Positions 51,619-60,837 of a DNA stretch of 64,000 nt are shown here, piece after piece (the stretch's first letter is position 1; each line of letters begins with the position of its first letter). The position numbers were made by a program, and so were the translations under genes. The stretch spans positions 1 through 64,000 of the forward strand of contig JAFYYV010000002.1 in NCBI GenBank assembly GCA_017557405.1, in the 5' to 3' direction. The notes beneath the pieces are model-generated. The model was not told the origin of the DNA and made no database searches. It was given only the letters and a program-made list of their open reading frames with translations. The DNA comes from Prevotella sp. GTDB lineage: Bacteria; Bacteroidota; Bacteroidia; Bacteroidales; Bacteroidaceae.

Positions 51619-53745
51619 ATGCCGAATTTATCCCAATATTTCCCCATTGCTGACCCTACGTTGATTTTCTTCGTAGTTTTGCTGATTATCCTATCGGCAC
51701 CTATCATCATGGGAAAGCTACGCATTCCACATATCATCGGCATGGTATTGGCTGGAGTTCTAGTGGGACAATACGGCTTAAATATTTTGAAGCGCGATGA
51801 GTCGTTTGAGCTTTTTGGAAAGGTGGGACTCTACTATATCATGTTCCTCGCCTCGCTCGAAATGGACATGGATGGACTTCGGAAGAACGCGAAACGCATA
51901 AGCATTTTCGGATTGCTGACCTTTGCTATTCCTTTTGGCGCCATGTTCCTTACTGCCATTACCTTATTGGGTTATTCGACGAAGACCTCATTCCTGATGG
52001 GTGCGTTGATGGCATCAAACACGTTGATAGCCTACCCCATTGTGGGACGCTATGGTCTGCAACGCAAACCGAGCGTAACGTTGAGCGTAGGTGGTTCGAT
52101 GCTCTCTCTGCTACTGGCACTCATTTGTTTGGCCGCACTCGTGGCTGCACACGATGGCAACAGTGGATGGCTCTTCTGGCTATGGTTCTTGCTAAAGTTC
52201 GTGCTTTTTTGCGCCTTCCTGTTCTTCATCATCCCACGATTGGCTCGCTGGTTCCTACGCCGATACAGCGATGCCGTGATGCAGTTCATATTCGTGATGT
52301 CACTGCTCTTCATGAGTGCCGCATTGAGCGAGGCTGTCGGATTGGAAGGCATCGTGGGCGCATTCTTGTCAGGACTTATCCTGAACCGATACATCCCCCA
52401 CGTGTCACCCTTGATGAATCGCATTGAATTCATCGGAAACGCACTCTTCATCCCCTATTTCCTTATTGGCGTGGGTATGCTTATCAATGTGCGGCTGCTC
52501 TTCGAAGGTGGCGCCATCATCTGGATAGTGCTGGCAATGGTGTTCTTCGGTACTTTCGGCAAGGCGGCTGCGGCTTATATTGCATGCCTATTCTTCCGCA
52601 TGCCCGTCTCGTCAGGCCATATGATGTTCGGTCTGACCTCTGCCCACGCAGCTGGAGCCATTGCGATGGTCATGGTGGGAATGAACATTCACGTAGGTAA
52701 TGGATATCTCGTGAGCGATGACATTTTGAATGGTGTCATTATCATGATTCTCTTTACTTGTATCATCTCCACACTCGTTACGGAGGCAGCAGCACAACAA
52801 ATCACCATCCGCGACAAAGATATGCCACGTGACGATGGAAATGCCGATGGTGACGACGAGAAGATGCTCATTCCTGTGAAATATCCTGAATATGCCAACC
52901 GATTGATTAATCTGGCCATATTGACCCGCAATGCGAAACTGAACAGAGGATTGGTGGCGTTGAATGTTGTTTATGATGATGCCAACATGCGGCGCAATCA
53001 GGAAAACGGACAACAACTGCTTGAAAAAGTAACACAATATGCTGCAGGAAGCGATGTTAGAGTGCAAACACAAGTGCGCATCGCCGCCAACATCGCCAAT
53101 GGCATCAAGCATGCTTTCAAGGAATTCCGTGCCAGCGAGATCATCATTGGCATGCACCAGCATAAAGAGGTGTCGCCAAAGTTCTGGGGCGAGTTCCACC
53201 AAAGCCTATTTAATGGGCTGAATCGCCAAATCATTATGGCACGACTGAAGCAACCGCTCAATACTGTACGACGTATCCAGGTGGCTGTGCCATCGAGAGC
53301 CCAATTCGAACCAGGTTTCTACCGATGGTTGGAACGTCTGTCACGTCTGGCCGAGAATCTGGAATGCCGCATCATCTTCCACGGACGTGACGATACTCTT
53401 GCTCTTTTGCGCGAATATGTGCAAAACCGCCACCAAAGCGTAAGGGCTGAGTATTTGTCAATGACACATTGGAACGAACTTCCACAACTCGCCGGCACCA
53501 TCGCCGAAGATCATCTCTTCGTGGTGGTTACCGCCCGTAAAGGAACCGTTTCTTATAAGACAGCCATGGAGCGACTTCCCGAAGAACTGACACGTTACTT
53601 CAGCGGAACAAGCATGATGATTATCTTCCCCGATCAATTCGGCGACGCTATGGACGAAATGACATTCGCACAGCCACAACATACTGAGGAGCAAAGTGCT
53701 TACGATATTGTGCGCGGCTGGCTGAAACGGACAATAAAACTATAA
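51619..53745 (+). CDS. Kef-type cation:proton antiporter (CPA2) with C-terminal Usp-like domain
   Basis: The start is taken as the ATG at 51619 (708 residues), because the longer frame from 51496 runs through the asd promoter region and adds residues unlike the family. About 12 membrane segments cover residues 15-400 ([78 protein letters not shown]). The last ~270 residues are cytoplasmic and resemble tandem universal-stress-like domains ([35 protein letters not shown]). It probably exchanges Na+ or K+ for protons. The LolD-like ATPase follows 5 bp later. Confidence 0.9.
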   Translation: MPNLSQYFPIADPTLIFFVVLLIILSAPIIMGKLRIPHIIGMVLAGVLVGQYGLNILKRDESFELFGKVGLYYIMFLASLEMDMDGLRKNAKRISIFGLLTFAIPFGAMFLTAITLLGYSTKTSFLMGALMASNTLIAYPIVGRYGLQRKPSVTLSVGGSMLSLLLALICLAALVAAHDGNSGWLFWLWFLLKFVLFCAFLFFIIPRLARWFLRRYSDAVMQFIFVMSLLFMSAALSEAVGLEGIVGAFLSGLILNRYIPHVSPLMNRIEFIGNALFIPYFLIGVGMLINVRLLFEGGAIIWIVLAMVFFGTFGKAAAAYIACLFFRMPVSSGHMMFGLTSAHAAGAIAMVMVGMNIHVGNGYLVSDDILNGVIIMILFTCIISTLVTEAAAQQITIRDKDMPRDDGNADGDDEKMLIPVKYPEYANRLINLAILTRNAKLNRGLVALNVVYDDANMRRNQENGQQLLEKVTQYAAGSDVRVQTQVRIAANIANGIKHAFKEFRASEIIIGMHQHKEVSPKFWGEFHQSLFNGLNRQIIMARLKQPLNTVRRIQVAVPSRAQFEPGFYRWLERLSRLAENLECRIIFHGRDDTLALLREYVQNRHQSVRAEYLSMTHWNELPQLAGTIAEDHLFVVVTARKGTVSYKTAMERLPEELTRYFSGTSMMIIFPDQFGDAMDEMTFAQPQHTEEQSAYDIVRGWLKRTIKL

Positions 53746-53750
53746 AAACA

Positions 53751-54518
53751 ATGATAGATATTCAAGGAATCACCAAAAGTTTCGGTTCACTACAAGTGCT
53801 CAAAGGCATCGACCTCCATATCGACAAAGGCGAGGTGGTCAGCATTGTGGGACCCAGTGGTGCTGGAAAGACAACACTATTGCAAATCATTGGTACACTC
53901 GATAAACCCGATGCTGGTACTGTGCATGTTGATGGAATCGACACTACCACGCTTAGTCAGAAGAAATTGAGCGACTTCCGCAACCAGCACATCGGTTTTG
54001 TGTTCCAGTTCCACCAACTGCTACCCGAGTTCACGGCTATCGAAAATATTATGATACCCGCCTTCATCGCAGGGAAATCACATAAAGAAGCCCAGCAACG
54101 AGCACAAGAGTTGCTCGATTTCATGGGACTTACTGAACGCGCTAGCCATAAACCCGCTGAACTTTCGGGTGGTGAAAAGCAACGCATTGCTGTAGCTCGT
54201 GCATTGGTCAACAATCCTGCTGTGATTTTGGCAGATGAACCTAGTGGAAGCCTTGATAGCAAAAACAAAGCCGAACTGCATCAACTATTCTTCGACCTTC
54301 GCGATCGTTACGGACAAACTTTCGTGATTGTGACCCACGACGAGTCGTTGGCAAGCATTACCGACCGCACTATCCATCTGCGCGATGGTCTCATAGAAGA
54401 TCCATCCCCACTCCCCACGTCAACAGAAGACGAGGAAGTTATCCAACACCCAACACCCAACATCCAAGAAGAACCATGTCAAATCTCAGACTCGGCGACT
54501 ACAATCGCCTCAGAATAA
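53751..54518 (+). CDS. LolD-like ABC transporter ATP-binding protein
   Basis: The protein has 255 residues. Walker A is GPSGAGKTT (34-42), the signature LSGGEKQR lies near 138, Walker [13 protein letters not shown] near 160, and the switch His in IVTHDES. The Q-loop [18 protein letters not shown] is typical of LolD/MacB-type exporters that extract lipoproteins or peptides. The C-terminal ~30 residues ([20 protein letters not shown]) are a variable extension, encoded partly in the 43-bp overlap with the next gene. No permease gene is adjacent; it must work with a LolC/E-type protein encoded elsewhere. Confidence 0.88.
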   Translation: MIDIQGITKSFGSLQVLKGIDLHIDKGEVVSIVGPSGAGKTTLLQIIGTLDKPDAGTVHVDGIDTTTLSQKKLSDFRNQHIGFVFQFHQLLPEFTAIENIMIPAFIAGKSHKEAQQRAQELLDFMGLTERASHKPAELSGGEKQRIAVARALVNNPAVILADEPSGSLDSKNKAELHQLFFDLRDRYGQTFVIVTHDESLASITDRTIHLRDGLIEDPSPLPTSTEDEEVIQHPTPNIQEEPCQISDSATTIASE

Positions 54519-55336
54519 CCAAGAAAGTGGACTTCGGACTCTATCTCGATGGAGGCCCCGAAGGCGAAATCCTACTTCCTGCGCGCTATGCGCCAGAAAC
54601 GTACAACATAGGTGATGAACTGGATGTATTCATTTATCTTGACCAAAATGAGATGCCTGTTGCCACCACCGAGAAGCCTTTCTGCAAAGTAGGCGATTTC
54701 GCTTATTTGGAAGTGGCGTGGGTTAACGAATATGGTGCTTTCCTAAATTGGGGACTCATGAAAGACCTGTTCTGTCCTTTCCGCGAGCAAAAGCAACGGA
54801 TGGAGATAGGTAAGAAATACATTGTACACGTACATATAGATCAAGATAGTTACCGCATCGTGGCATCGGCAAAAGTGGAACGCTATATGGCCGATCCTTT
54901 GGATGAGCAGCCAGATGCTCCCATCTATGGTTATAGCTCCAACACTCCCGTTTCTATCCTTGTCTGGCAAAAGACCGACTTGGGATTCAAAGTTATCGTC
55001 GACAACCGCTATCCTGGCCTTGTCTATGAAAAGCAGGTGTTCAAATACATCCATACTGGAGACCGCATGACCGCCTACATACAGAATGTTCGACCCGATG
55101 GAAAAATCGATGTGATGTTGCAACCTGCTGGAAGACAACAGACATTGGATTTTTCCGATACTTTACTACAATACCTGAAAGATAACAATGGAAAATGTGA
55201 TTTAGGAGACAAGAGCGACGCAGAAGATATCAAACGCCGATTTCAAGTCAGCAAAAAGACATACAAGAAAGCTATTGGCGACCTTTATAAACGCCATCTT
55301 ATCAAAATCACAGAGAACGGAATAGAGCTAGTATAG
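54476..55336 (+). CDS. CvfB-like S1-domain RNA-binding protein
   Basis: The protein has 286 residues. S1-like beta-barrels can be seen at ~1-65 ([40 protein letters not shown]), ~70-130 ([20 protein letters not shown]) and ~145-210 ([15 protein letters not shown]). A winged helix closes it at ~220-286 ([20 protein letters not shown]). This matches the CvfB/YitL family that binds RNA and, in staphylococci, affects virulence gene expression. It overlaps the ABC ATPase gene by 43 bp, so the two are translated in coupled fashion. Confidence 0.9.
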   Translation: MSNLRLGDYNRLRITKKVDFGLYLDGGPEGEILLPARYAPETYNIGDELDVFIYLDQNEMPVATTEKPFCKVGDFAYLEVAWVNEYGAFLNWGLMKDLFCPFREQKQRMEIGKKYIVHVHIDQDSYRIVASAKVERYMADPLDEQPDAPIYGYSSNTPVSILVWQKTDLGFKVIVDNRYPGLVYEKQVFKYIHTGDRMTAYIQNVRPDGKIDVMLQPAGRQQTLDFSDTLLQYLKDNNGKCDLGDKSDAEDIKRRFQVSKKTYKKAIGDLYKRHLIKITENGIELV

Positions 55337-55365
55337 AGAATCCAGAAACTATAATAAAGACAAGT

Positions 55366-55782
55366 CTATTTCTGCACTTCCCCTTCTACCACCAACGTCG
55401 TGGGACTATTCGACGCATTGCTATAAACGACTGCCGTTCTATAGAAATGCGTTGTTGTTTTGTTTTCCGCCCCATCATAGATTAGACGGACGAATCCATT
55501 CTCTCCTTGTGCCAATGGCTCCTGCGTATACTCCACGGTCAGGCAATGACAACTGGGTTCCACACGATTGATGACCAACGCAGCATCGCCAGCGTTGACA
55601 AACCAAAAGTCGTAGGTTTTCACCAAATCCTTGTCCACGCCTCCAAATGCACCAAAGTCGTGCACAGAATCGGCAAACTCCATCATTGGTTCCCCCTCAA
55701 TCGACTTTGCTGGCTGTTTATCGTTGCCACACGAAAGGAATATCCAAAAGGCTACAAGTGAAAGAATGGTTGTTTTTCTCAT
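55366..55782 (-). CDS. DUF1573 lipoprotein
   Basis: The ATG at 55782 gives 138 residues and MRKTTILSLVAFWIFLSC as lipoprotein signal; the longer frame adds only a hydrophilic stretch. The DUF1573 Ig-like domain fills the mature part: DSVHDFGAFGGVDKDLVKTY, then the Cys pair in NRVEPSCHCLTVEYTQEPLA, and TTTHFYRTAVVYSN. Such proteins are common in Bacteroidetes envelopes, with no known function. Its 3' end converges with the CvfB-like gene. Confidence 0.88.
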   Translation of the reverse strand: MRKTTILSLVAFWIFLSCGNDKQPAKSIEGEPMMEFADSVHDFGAFGGVDKDLVKTYDFWFVNAGDAALVINRVEPSCHCLTVEYTQEPLAQGENGFVRLIYDGAENKTTTHFYRTAVVYSNASNSPTTLVVEGEVQK

Positions 55783-55829
55783 AAACGAATGATAAGACGA
55801 ATGAAAACGATTCATTCTGTATAAAATAA

Positions 55830-55860
55830 TGACTCATTCGTGGAGACCACGAATGAGTCA
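55830..55860 (-). terminator. Terminator of the OmpA gene
   Basis: TGACTCATTCGTGG (55830-55843) and CCACGAATGAGTCA (55847-55860) form a perfect 14-bp hairpin with a 3-base loop. A T-rich run follows on the minus strand. Confidence 0.8.
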
Positions 55861-55895
55861 TATGATTATGGTCCTATTAAAGGAATCCGCGTCTC

Positions 55896-57023
55896 TTATT
55901 CAGCGATACAGATTGACACACGGTTCAGATCGTTCTCAGCGAACGGCTGTACACGTGAACCCTTGCTGTCCTTCATGATGCGGTCAGCAGGAATGTTGTA
56001 CTTCTGAGTAAGCATGTTGGCAACAGCGTCAGCGCGACCAGCAGCCAGACGGTCATTAATCTGGTCGTTACCAGTGCCAGCGTCAGCATAACCTGTTACG
56101 CTCACCTTAGCCTTCGGATACTTGTTCAGGTAATCAACGATCTCACGCACTTTAGCCTCTTCAGTCTCAACAATCTTGGTGCTGTTAATGGTGAAGAAAA
56201 CGTCACGACGCAACGGCTCGATCTTCACAGGAGGCTTCGGTGGCTCGGGTTTAGGCTGCACAGGTGCCACATATGTGTTTTGCTGAACAGGCTCTTCAAC
56301 GGGCTCGATGAACGGCTCAACCTTCGTGTAAGCCTTGCCCAAGTTGATGCGCAGACCAGCAAGAGCGTTGAAATACCAGTCGGGATTGTCACCCCACTTC
56401 GAGTTGTACTTGTCGTTCAGGATGTTGGCATTCCCCTCAAGCACCAGTTTCACAGCATCGCTCAGACGGAAAGCGAACTCCAGACCACCACGGCCGAACG
56501 GACGAACCTTCGTGCCGTCCCAGATGTTCTGCAGGTTGTAAGCGTCAAGCGAGTAAAGCTGCTTTGCGATGTCATTGGCTTCGTCATTCTTGAAGGCAAT
56601 GTTGGCACCACCACCAAGGAACAAAGTCAGGTTGAAGAAGCGCTTCGGGTTATAGCCACAGAAAAGGTTCGAGAGGTTGAACATCAGGTCGAGACCTGGT
56701 GCCACATAATTGAACTTGTAATCCTTGTTGAAAGGAGTGCCAAGTTTCGCATCACGATAGTTGGCCCATCCACCTTTGCTCTGCCAGCCATTAGCCTGGA
56801 TACGAGCAGCGAACACAGGGCTGAACTGATAACCCAAGCTGAGCTGTGCGTTCGGACTGAGAAGGTCCTTGAACTTAGCTTCACCAAGGGTGTACTGAGC
56901 ACCACCCTGCAATGTTATGAAGGCGTGCTTCTTGAACTGATACTCAGGCTCTGCGCTCTGAGCCATTGCTGATGTCGACACCAGTGCCAACGCAGCAATC
57001 AATAACGATTTTAGTGACTTCAT
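55896..57023 (-). CDS. OmpA family outer-membrane protein
   Basis: The protein has 375 residues. After the signal peptide (ALALVSTSAMAQS), residues ~25-240 form an eight-stranded-type barrel (HAFITLQGGAQYTLGEAKFK; FFNLTLFLGGGANIAFKNDE). A Pro-rich hinge follows (QPKPEPPKPPVKIEP), then the OmpA peptidoglycan-binding domain at ~265-375 (VSVTGYADAGTGNDQINDRL; AAGRADAVANMLTQKY; NDLNRVSICIAE). It links the outer membrane to the wall and is probably abundant. Codon choice looks more biased than in neighbours. It lies 40 bp downstream of the surface protein gene ending at 57064. Confidence 0.95.
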   Translation of the reverse strand: MKSLKSLLIAALALVSTSAMAQSAEPEYQFKKHAFITLQGGAQYTLGEAKFKDLLSPNAQLSLGYQFSPVFAARIQANGWQSKGGWANYRDAKLGTPFNKDYKFNYVAPGLDLMFNLSNLFCGYNPKRFFNLTLFLGGGANIAFKNDEANDIAKQLYSLDAYNLQNIWDGTKVRPFGRGGLEFAFRLSDAVKLVLEGNANILNDKYNSKWGDNPDWYFNALAGLRINLGKAYTKVEPFIEPVEEPVQQNTYVAPVQPKPEPPKPPVKIEPLRRDVFFTINSTKIVETEEAKVREIVDYLNKYPKAKVSVTGYADAGTGNDQINDRLAAGRADAVANMLTQKYNIPADRIMKDSKGSRVQPFAENDLNRVSICIAE

Positions 57024-57063
57024 AAATTAAATATTTAGTTAATAATAATTACTCTTCTCCTGT

Positions 57064-59283
57064 TTACGGACATACGGGACGAATGGTCAAACCATACTCG
57101 CGATAAATGCCCGGCATAGGATTGGCATTAACATCAGTTGGATCCGAATTGGCACTGAACTGCAGGTTCAATCCATAGTCGGTGTTACGCAGATTCAGCG
57201 AACTTGTCCAATATGCACCATATCGTCCATCTTGTTGTAATCTTCCAGTAGAACCCGTCTTCCATCCACATGCTGGCAGGAAGATGCTCTTCCCACTAGG
57301 ACCTTTGACTATGAAGCCCGCAACATTAGATTTGTTATAATTGTCTGTCCACGTCCATGTGCATTCCGTCCACAGTTCACTCATTTCCGACTGTGTCGGT
57401 ACACGCCATGTACTACCCCATATTTTGCGAGCGGCATCCCACTCGTAATTGTCATTGGCATTGAAGGTTTTTCCCAAATCGTCATATGCCCCATTATGGT
57501 AATGGATATGAGAGGTTTTCGAATAATCACCATCTTCAGGCTCTGCAGTGTCGGCCCAAGCTATATAGTAACCGGCCTCCGTCGCACTCTTAGCACCCAA
57601 ATTAAATTGAGCCCACTTCACACTCAAACCCAAATCAACAGCATTTTTCGGAGTCACCGAAGGACTGCTAGATTTGTCATAGACCGCACGAATCAACGAG
57701 CGGATATACTTGTAATTAGGTCTGGATACTGGCCCACTAGCTGTCCATCTACAAAGGACAGGAAGAGTTCCATCAGATTCGATCTCAGCCGTCCAATAGT
57801 ATATATACCTATTAAATTCAGCGCTCTGTGTACCTGAATAGTAACCAGCCGCAGGGAAGAAAATAGAATTTCCTGTTTTCTTGCTGGTCAAACAATAACC
57901 CGATATTGACGTACCTGTAGATGTCATGCGAGTCTCACGTACCTGAGTACAGTTGCTAAACAATTCCTCAAAATCGGCAAATGTGGGCATACGCCATCCC
58001 TTGCCCCATTTCACATGTGCAACATCAAATTCAGTTCCAGCAATCGAAGTTCCCGTGAAACCTGGAGCATAGTCGGCTGGTCTCGTACTGGTCATGTCGC
58101 CACTCGTGTCACCCCAACCGAAATAAAGTCCTAAGTCATTACTCGACTGGGCACCCATGTCCCATTCAGCCCAATACACGCCACCACCCATGTCCACATA
58201 ATTGGGCTCTGGGAAGCGCGAGGCAGTCTTGAACACCACTTCGTCTCCATAGACAGGTATATCATCGACCAACACGTATGGACGTGCCTTGTAGGAAGTC
58301 TCTTCATCCAAATCCGTCAACGAGAAAACAGCGGTGTTAGTACCCATATCAAGTGATCCGCTTCCTACTACTTTCTTACAACTGCCTCCATATTGCAAAC
58401 TCACAGTCGACTTACCATACAAAACTCCATACTCGCCAGCCTTGTCGGCATCGCCCGTCAAAGTATAGGTAGCCCTAAAGTCAGCCTCGTCTAGGTAAAT
58501 GCTCACATTGTCTTCATTGCAATGAAGCATTTCGATGGCAAGTTCCACTTCAAGCCCCTCATCGCCATAGACAGGGCGAATCAACAATCCATAATAGCGT
58601 TTCAATGCTTCTAACGAAGGTTGACCTGTCTCATTAAACGAAAGTGAAAAGGCCGTTTCATCATCCTGCTTGTTATAGACACCCGTCCAATAAAATCCTT
58701 TGTTCTGGGCATCCTGAATCTCCTCCAACAAGCGTTGACCACCAGCAGGAAGGAAGATAGAGTTGTCGTTGCCTTCCACCAGATATCCCCAATTGCCTTC
58801 ATCGTCTTGCGTCCATGTCCATTCACATTTGTCGATAAGGTCTTGCATTTCCTTATCAGTGGGCAGACGCCACTTGTCACCCCACAATTTCTGGGCAATG
58901 TCGTAGCTACTGTTGTTCACGATATTGGCAGTAGGATGAGTAACTGGGAAATAACGAAGGTTATCTGTCATATTAATACCCGTCACATCGCCCCATCCAA
59001 AGTGAGTAAAGGTTACGCCTGCGTAATCAGGATTGGTAGTGGTGGCGGTCAGGTTGATAGGCGCCCACTTTACCGAAAGTCCCAAATCCACGGCCTCGGT
59101 AGATGCTGGAGCTGAGGACTCCAGCTCGTAATCATCTTTCTGGAAGGTAATATCCACCACATCCCACACATAGCGTTCAATGGTGGTGTCATTGAGTTGG
59201 ATATACACTTTCTGCTGAGCTTGCGCCATAGTGGTACAAAGCAGCAGAAGTACACATGTCAATAAACTCTTCTTCATTATCAC
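57064..59283 (-). CDS. Surface protein with three 'VDLGLSVKWA' (FSmpd-like) modules
   Basis: The protein has 739 residues with a signal peptide (LTCVLLLLCTTMAQAQQ). Residues ~30-62 repeat the short domain seen in the gene upstream (DVVDITFQKDDYEL). Three modules of the Fibrobacter-paralogous-domain type follow: ~65-240 (VDLGLSVKWAPINLTATTTN; WGDKWRLPTDKEMQDLIDKC), ~355-540 (YVDMGGGVYWAEWDMGAQSS) and ~545-739 (AVDLGLSVKWAQFNLGAKSA). A fibronectin-III-like domain sits between the first two (FRATYTLTGDADKAGEYGVL). The modules occur in many gut Bacteroidales surface proteins without known function. It starts 3 bp after the gene at 59287. Confidence 0.82.
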   Translation of the reverse strand: MIMKKSLLTCVLLLLCTTMAQAQQKVYIQLNDTTIERYVWDVVDITFQKDDYELESSAPASTEAVDLGLSVKWAPINLTATTTNPDYAGVTFTHFGWGDVTGINMTDNLRYFPVTHPTANIVNNSSYDIAQKLWGDKWRLPTDKEMQDLIDKCEWTWTQDDEGNWGYLVEGNDNSIFLPAGGQRLLEEIQDAQNKGFYWTGVYNKQDDETAFSLSFNETGQPSLEALKRYYGLLIRPVYGDEGLEVELAIEMLHCNEDNVSIYLDEADFRATYTLTGDADKAGEYGVLYGKSTVSLQYGGSCKKVVGSGSLDMGTNTAVFSLTDLDEETSYKARPYVLVDDIPVYGDEVVFKTASRFPEPNYVDMGGGVYWAEWDMGAQSSNDLGLYFGWGDTSGDMTSTRPADYAPGFTGTSIAGTEFDVAHVKWGKGWRMPTFADFEELFSNCTQVRETRMTSTGTSISGYCLTSKKTGNSIFFPAAGYYSGTQSAEFNRYIYYWTAEIESDGTLPVLCRWTASGPVSRPNYKYIRSLIRAVYDKSSSPSVTPKNAVDLGLSVKWAQFNLGAKSATEAGYYIAWADTAEPEDGDYSKTSHIHYHNGAYDDLGKTFNANDNYEWDAARKIWGSTWRVPTQSEMSELWTECTWTWTDNYNKSNVAGFIVKGPSGKSIFLPACGWKTGSTGRLQQDGRYGAYWTSSLNLRNTDYGLNLQFSANSDPTDVNANPMPGIYREYGLTIRPVCP

Positions 59284-59286
59284 TTT

Positions 59287-59805
59287 TTATCTCTTGTAAA
59301 TCTTAAATGACTGTTTATTGGTTTTGATCACGTAAAAACCGCGCTGCAAACTGCCGAGATGAATAGTCACCTCGTCGTCATTGCGCTCGGCATCCATCGA
59401 CATGCGTTTGCCATCGATGGAGAAAAGAGCCACTTTCGTGACATCGTCCACGCCTGTCATGCGCACCGTTTGACCGTCCACATATTGGAAGGTGAAGAGG
59501 TTAGGCATCTCTTCCTCGTTGAGGGAAGTGACAGGACCTGGATCGTCTGACGACTGGGAGTTGTCGCCGAGATATATTCGTTTGATTAAAGAATAGTCAA
59601 ATTGGGTAGTGAAATCATTGGATGTAATATAAACAACATCCTGGCCGAACTCCACTTTCGGGGTGTCGGCCAAATAGAAATATTGATCAGCCTCGTCGGC
59701 ATCATTGAATTCCACGATGAGTGCATCACTTGTATTGGCGGCATTGGCACCTGCGAATACCGACAACACAGCGAACAGCAGCATATAGAACTTTCTTTGC
59801 AACAT
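59287..59805 (-). CDS. Small secreted protein with sorting-like tail
   Basis: The ATG at 59805 gives 172 residues; upstream codons overlap the DUF1573 gene. The signal peptide is MLQRKFYMLLFAVLSVFAGA. The mature part has a single small beta domain (LADTPKVEFGQDVVYITSND; TTQFDYSLIKRIYLGD) and a sorting-like C-terminus (VALFSIDGKRMSMDAE, ending SFKIYKR). The architecture is the same as that of the small gene at 49903. It comes directly before the large FSmpd-like protein (3 bp) and is cotranscribed with it. Confidence 0.78.
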   Translation of the reverse strand: MLQRKFYMLLFAVLSVFAGANAANTSDALIVEFNDADEADQYFYLADTPKVEFGQDVVYITSNDFTTQFDYSLIKRIYLGDNSQSSDDPGPVTSLNEEEMPNLFTFQYVDGQTVRMTGVDDVTKVALFSIDGKRMSMDAERNDDEVTIHLGSLQRGFYVIKTNKQSFKIYKR

Positions 59806-59824
59806 CGTCAATATATAGTATTTT

Positions 59825-60247
59825 TTACTTTTTTTTGTAAGTAACATCTCCCACTATGTTATAATGGACAGGTTCCTTTGTACCATTCGAGAACACGACC
59901 AAGTGTTTTTTGATATGTCGGGCAGGATAGTTCGACATGTCGAACGTTCCTCGGATATGTCCTTTTGCCCCCGGCTCCACAAACGAGTCAACCGCATTAA
60001 CCACCGTACACGAACAAGTGGATTTCACCTTATAGACGTTCAGCGTCTGTGAGCCGGTGTTACGGAACTCGATGTCGAAATCCTTGATAGGACTATTCTT
60101 ATAGATGATGCCGAGATCACAAGAGTCGTGGGAGAACTCGAGTCGCGGCAAACGTGTCTGGTTGCCTTTGCAGGCCACAAGGGCGAGCAAAAAGACAACA
60201 GACAAGCCTTTGAGGAGATTATTGTTTGATAAACTCCACATTTCCAT
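59825..60247 (-). CDS. DUF1573 lipoprotein
   Basis: The ATG at 60247 (or 60241) gives ~140 residues; it overlaps the end of the upstream gene by ~29 bp. The lipobox is LLALVAC. The DUF1573 domain includes FSHDSCDLGIIYKNSPIKDF, then the Cys-x-Cys in KVKSTCSCTVVNAVDSFVEP and DMSNYPARHIKKHLVVFSNG. This is the second DUF1573 protein in the window; the two are only distantly alike. The overlap indicates coupling to the lipoprotein gene upstream. Function unknown. Confidence 0.85.
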   Translation of the reverse strand: MEMWSLSNNNLLKGLSVVFLLALVACKGNQTRLPRLEFSHDSCDLGIIYKNSPIKDFDIEFRNTGSQTLNVYKVKSTCSCTVVNAVDSFVEPGAKGHIRGTFDMSNYPARHIKKHLVVFSNGTKEPVHYNIVGDVTYKKK

Positions 60248-60767
60248 TGTTGGTGTTTGACTCGTCGAACACATCATAGACTCCTTCAGCCTTGAGGTCG
60301 AGTAAAGTCAGATACCACTGCCCCTCTTTAAAGATGGGGTTGATATGCTGGGCAGTCACACCGATTTCCTTGTCGAGGTCACCCGACTTGATGATCTGCA
60401 ACAAAATAGTAATATCGTTGTTACGTGCGCTACGAATCAGAAATCCCTTTTTCTTCACACCATAGATGTGGAATTTGCTAAGAACCGCCTTGTACTCTTT
60501 GGCCTCCTTGGGTTCCATTGGTACCACTTCTCCGTCTTTCAAACGGTTGAGCATATCGACAGCGGCATCTACATTGTTGTCGGCAAGCAGACCCATATAC
60601 TGGTCGATGAGATTGTTAATAGCCAATGTATCTTCGGCGTCGGTCTTCAGTTCGGGTTCGGGCAAGAGCGGATTTTGATCCTGCTTCTTGTTGTCAGAAC
60701 ACGAAGAGCATGAACTGACAAAAACAATGGCTGAAAACAGCAAAATAGGGATGATAATACGTTTCAT
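60219..60767 (-). CDS. Lipoprotein of unknown function
   Basis: The protein has 182 residues with a lipobox (FVSSC) followed by a Cys/Ser-rich start (SSCSDNKKQD). A helical segment follows (LAINNLIDQYMGLLADNNVD; AAVDMLNRLKDG), then a beta part (YGVKKKGFLIRSARNNDITI; EGQWYLTLLDLKAEGVYDVF). The fold resembles the NTF2-like/DUF4878 type of small lipoproteins, but I cannot assign a family. It is the first gene of a leftward group of four after the terminator at 60786-60817. Confidence 0.7.
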   Translation of the reverse strand: MKRIIIPILLFSAIVFVSSCSSCSDNKKQDQNPLLPEPELKTDAEDTLAINNLIDQYMGLLADNNVDAAVDMLNRLKDGEVVPMEPKEAKEYKAVLSKFHIYGVKKKGFLIRSARNNDITILLQIIKSGDLDKEIGVTAQHINPIFKEGQWYLTLLDLKAEGVYDVFDESNTNNGNVEFIKQ

Positions 60768-60785
60768 ATAGACTTGTTAAGTGAA

Positions 60786-60817
60786 AAAAGGGGAGGAGTA
60801 TCAACCCCTCCCCTTTT
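60786..60817 (-). terminator. Terminator after the large surface protein gene
   Basis: AAAAGGGGAGG (60786-60796) and CCTCCCCTTTT (60807-60817) pair perfectly; on the minus strand a T run follows. Confidence 0.85.
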
Positions 60818-60837
60818 GTTAGTATTCAAGAATCTGA

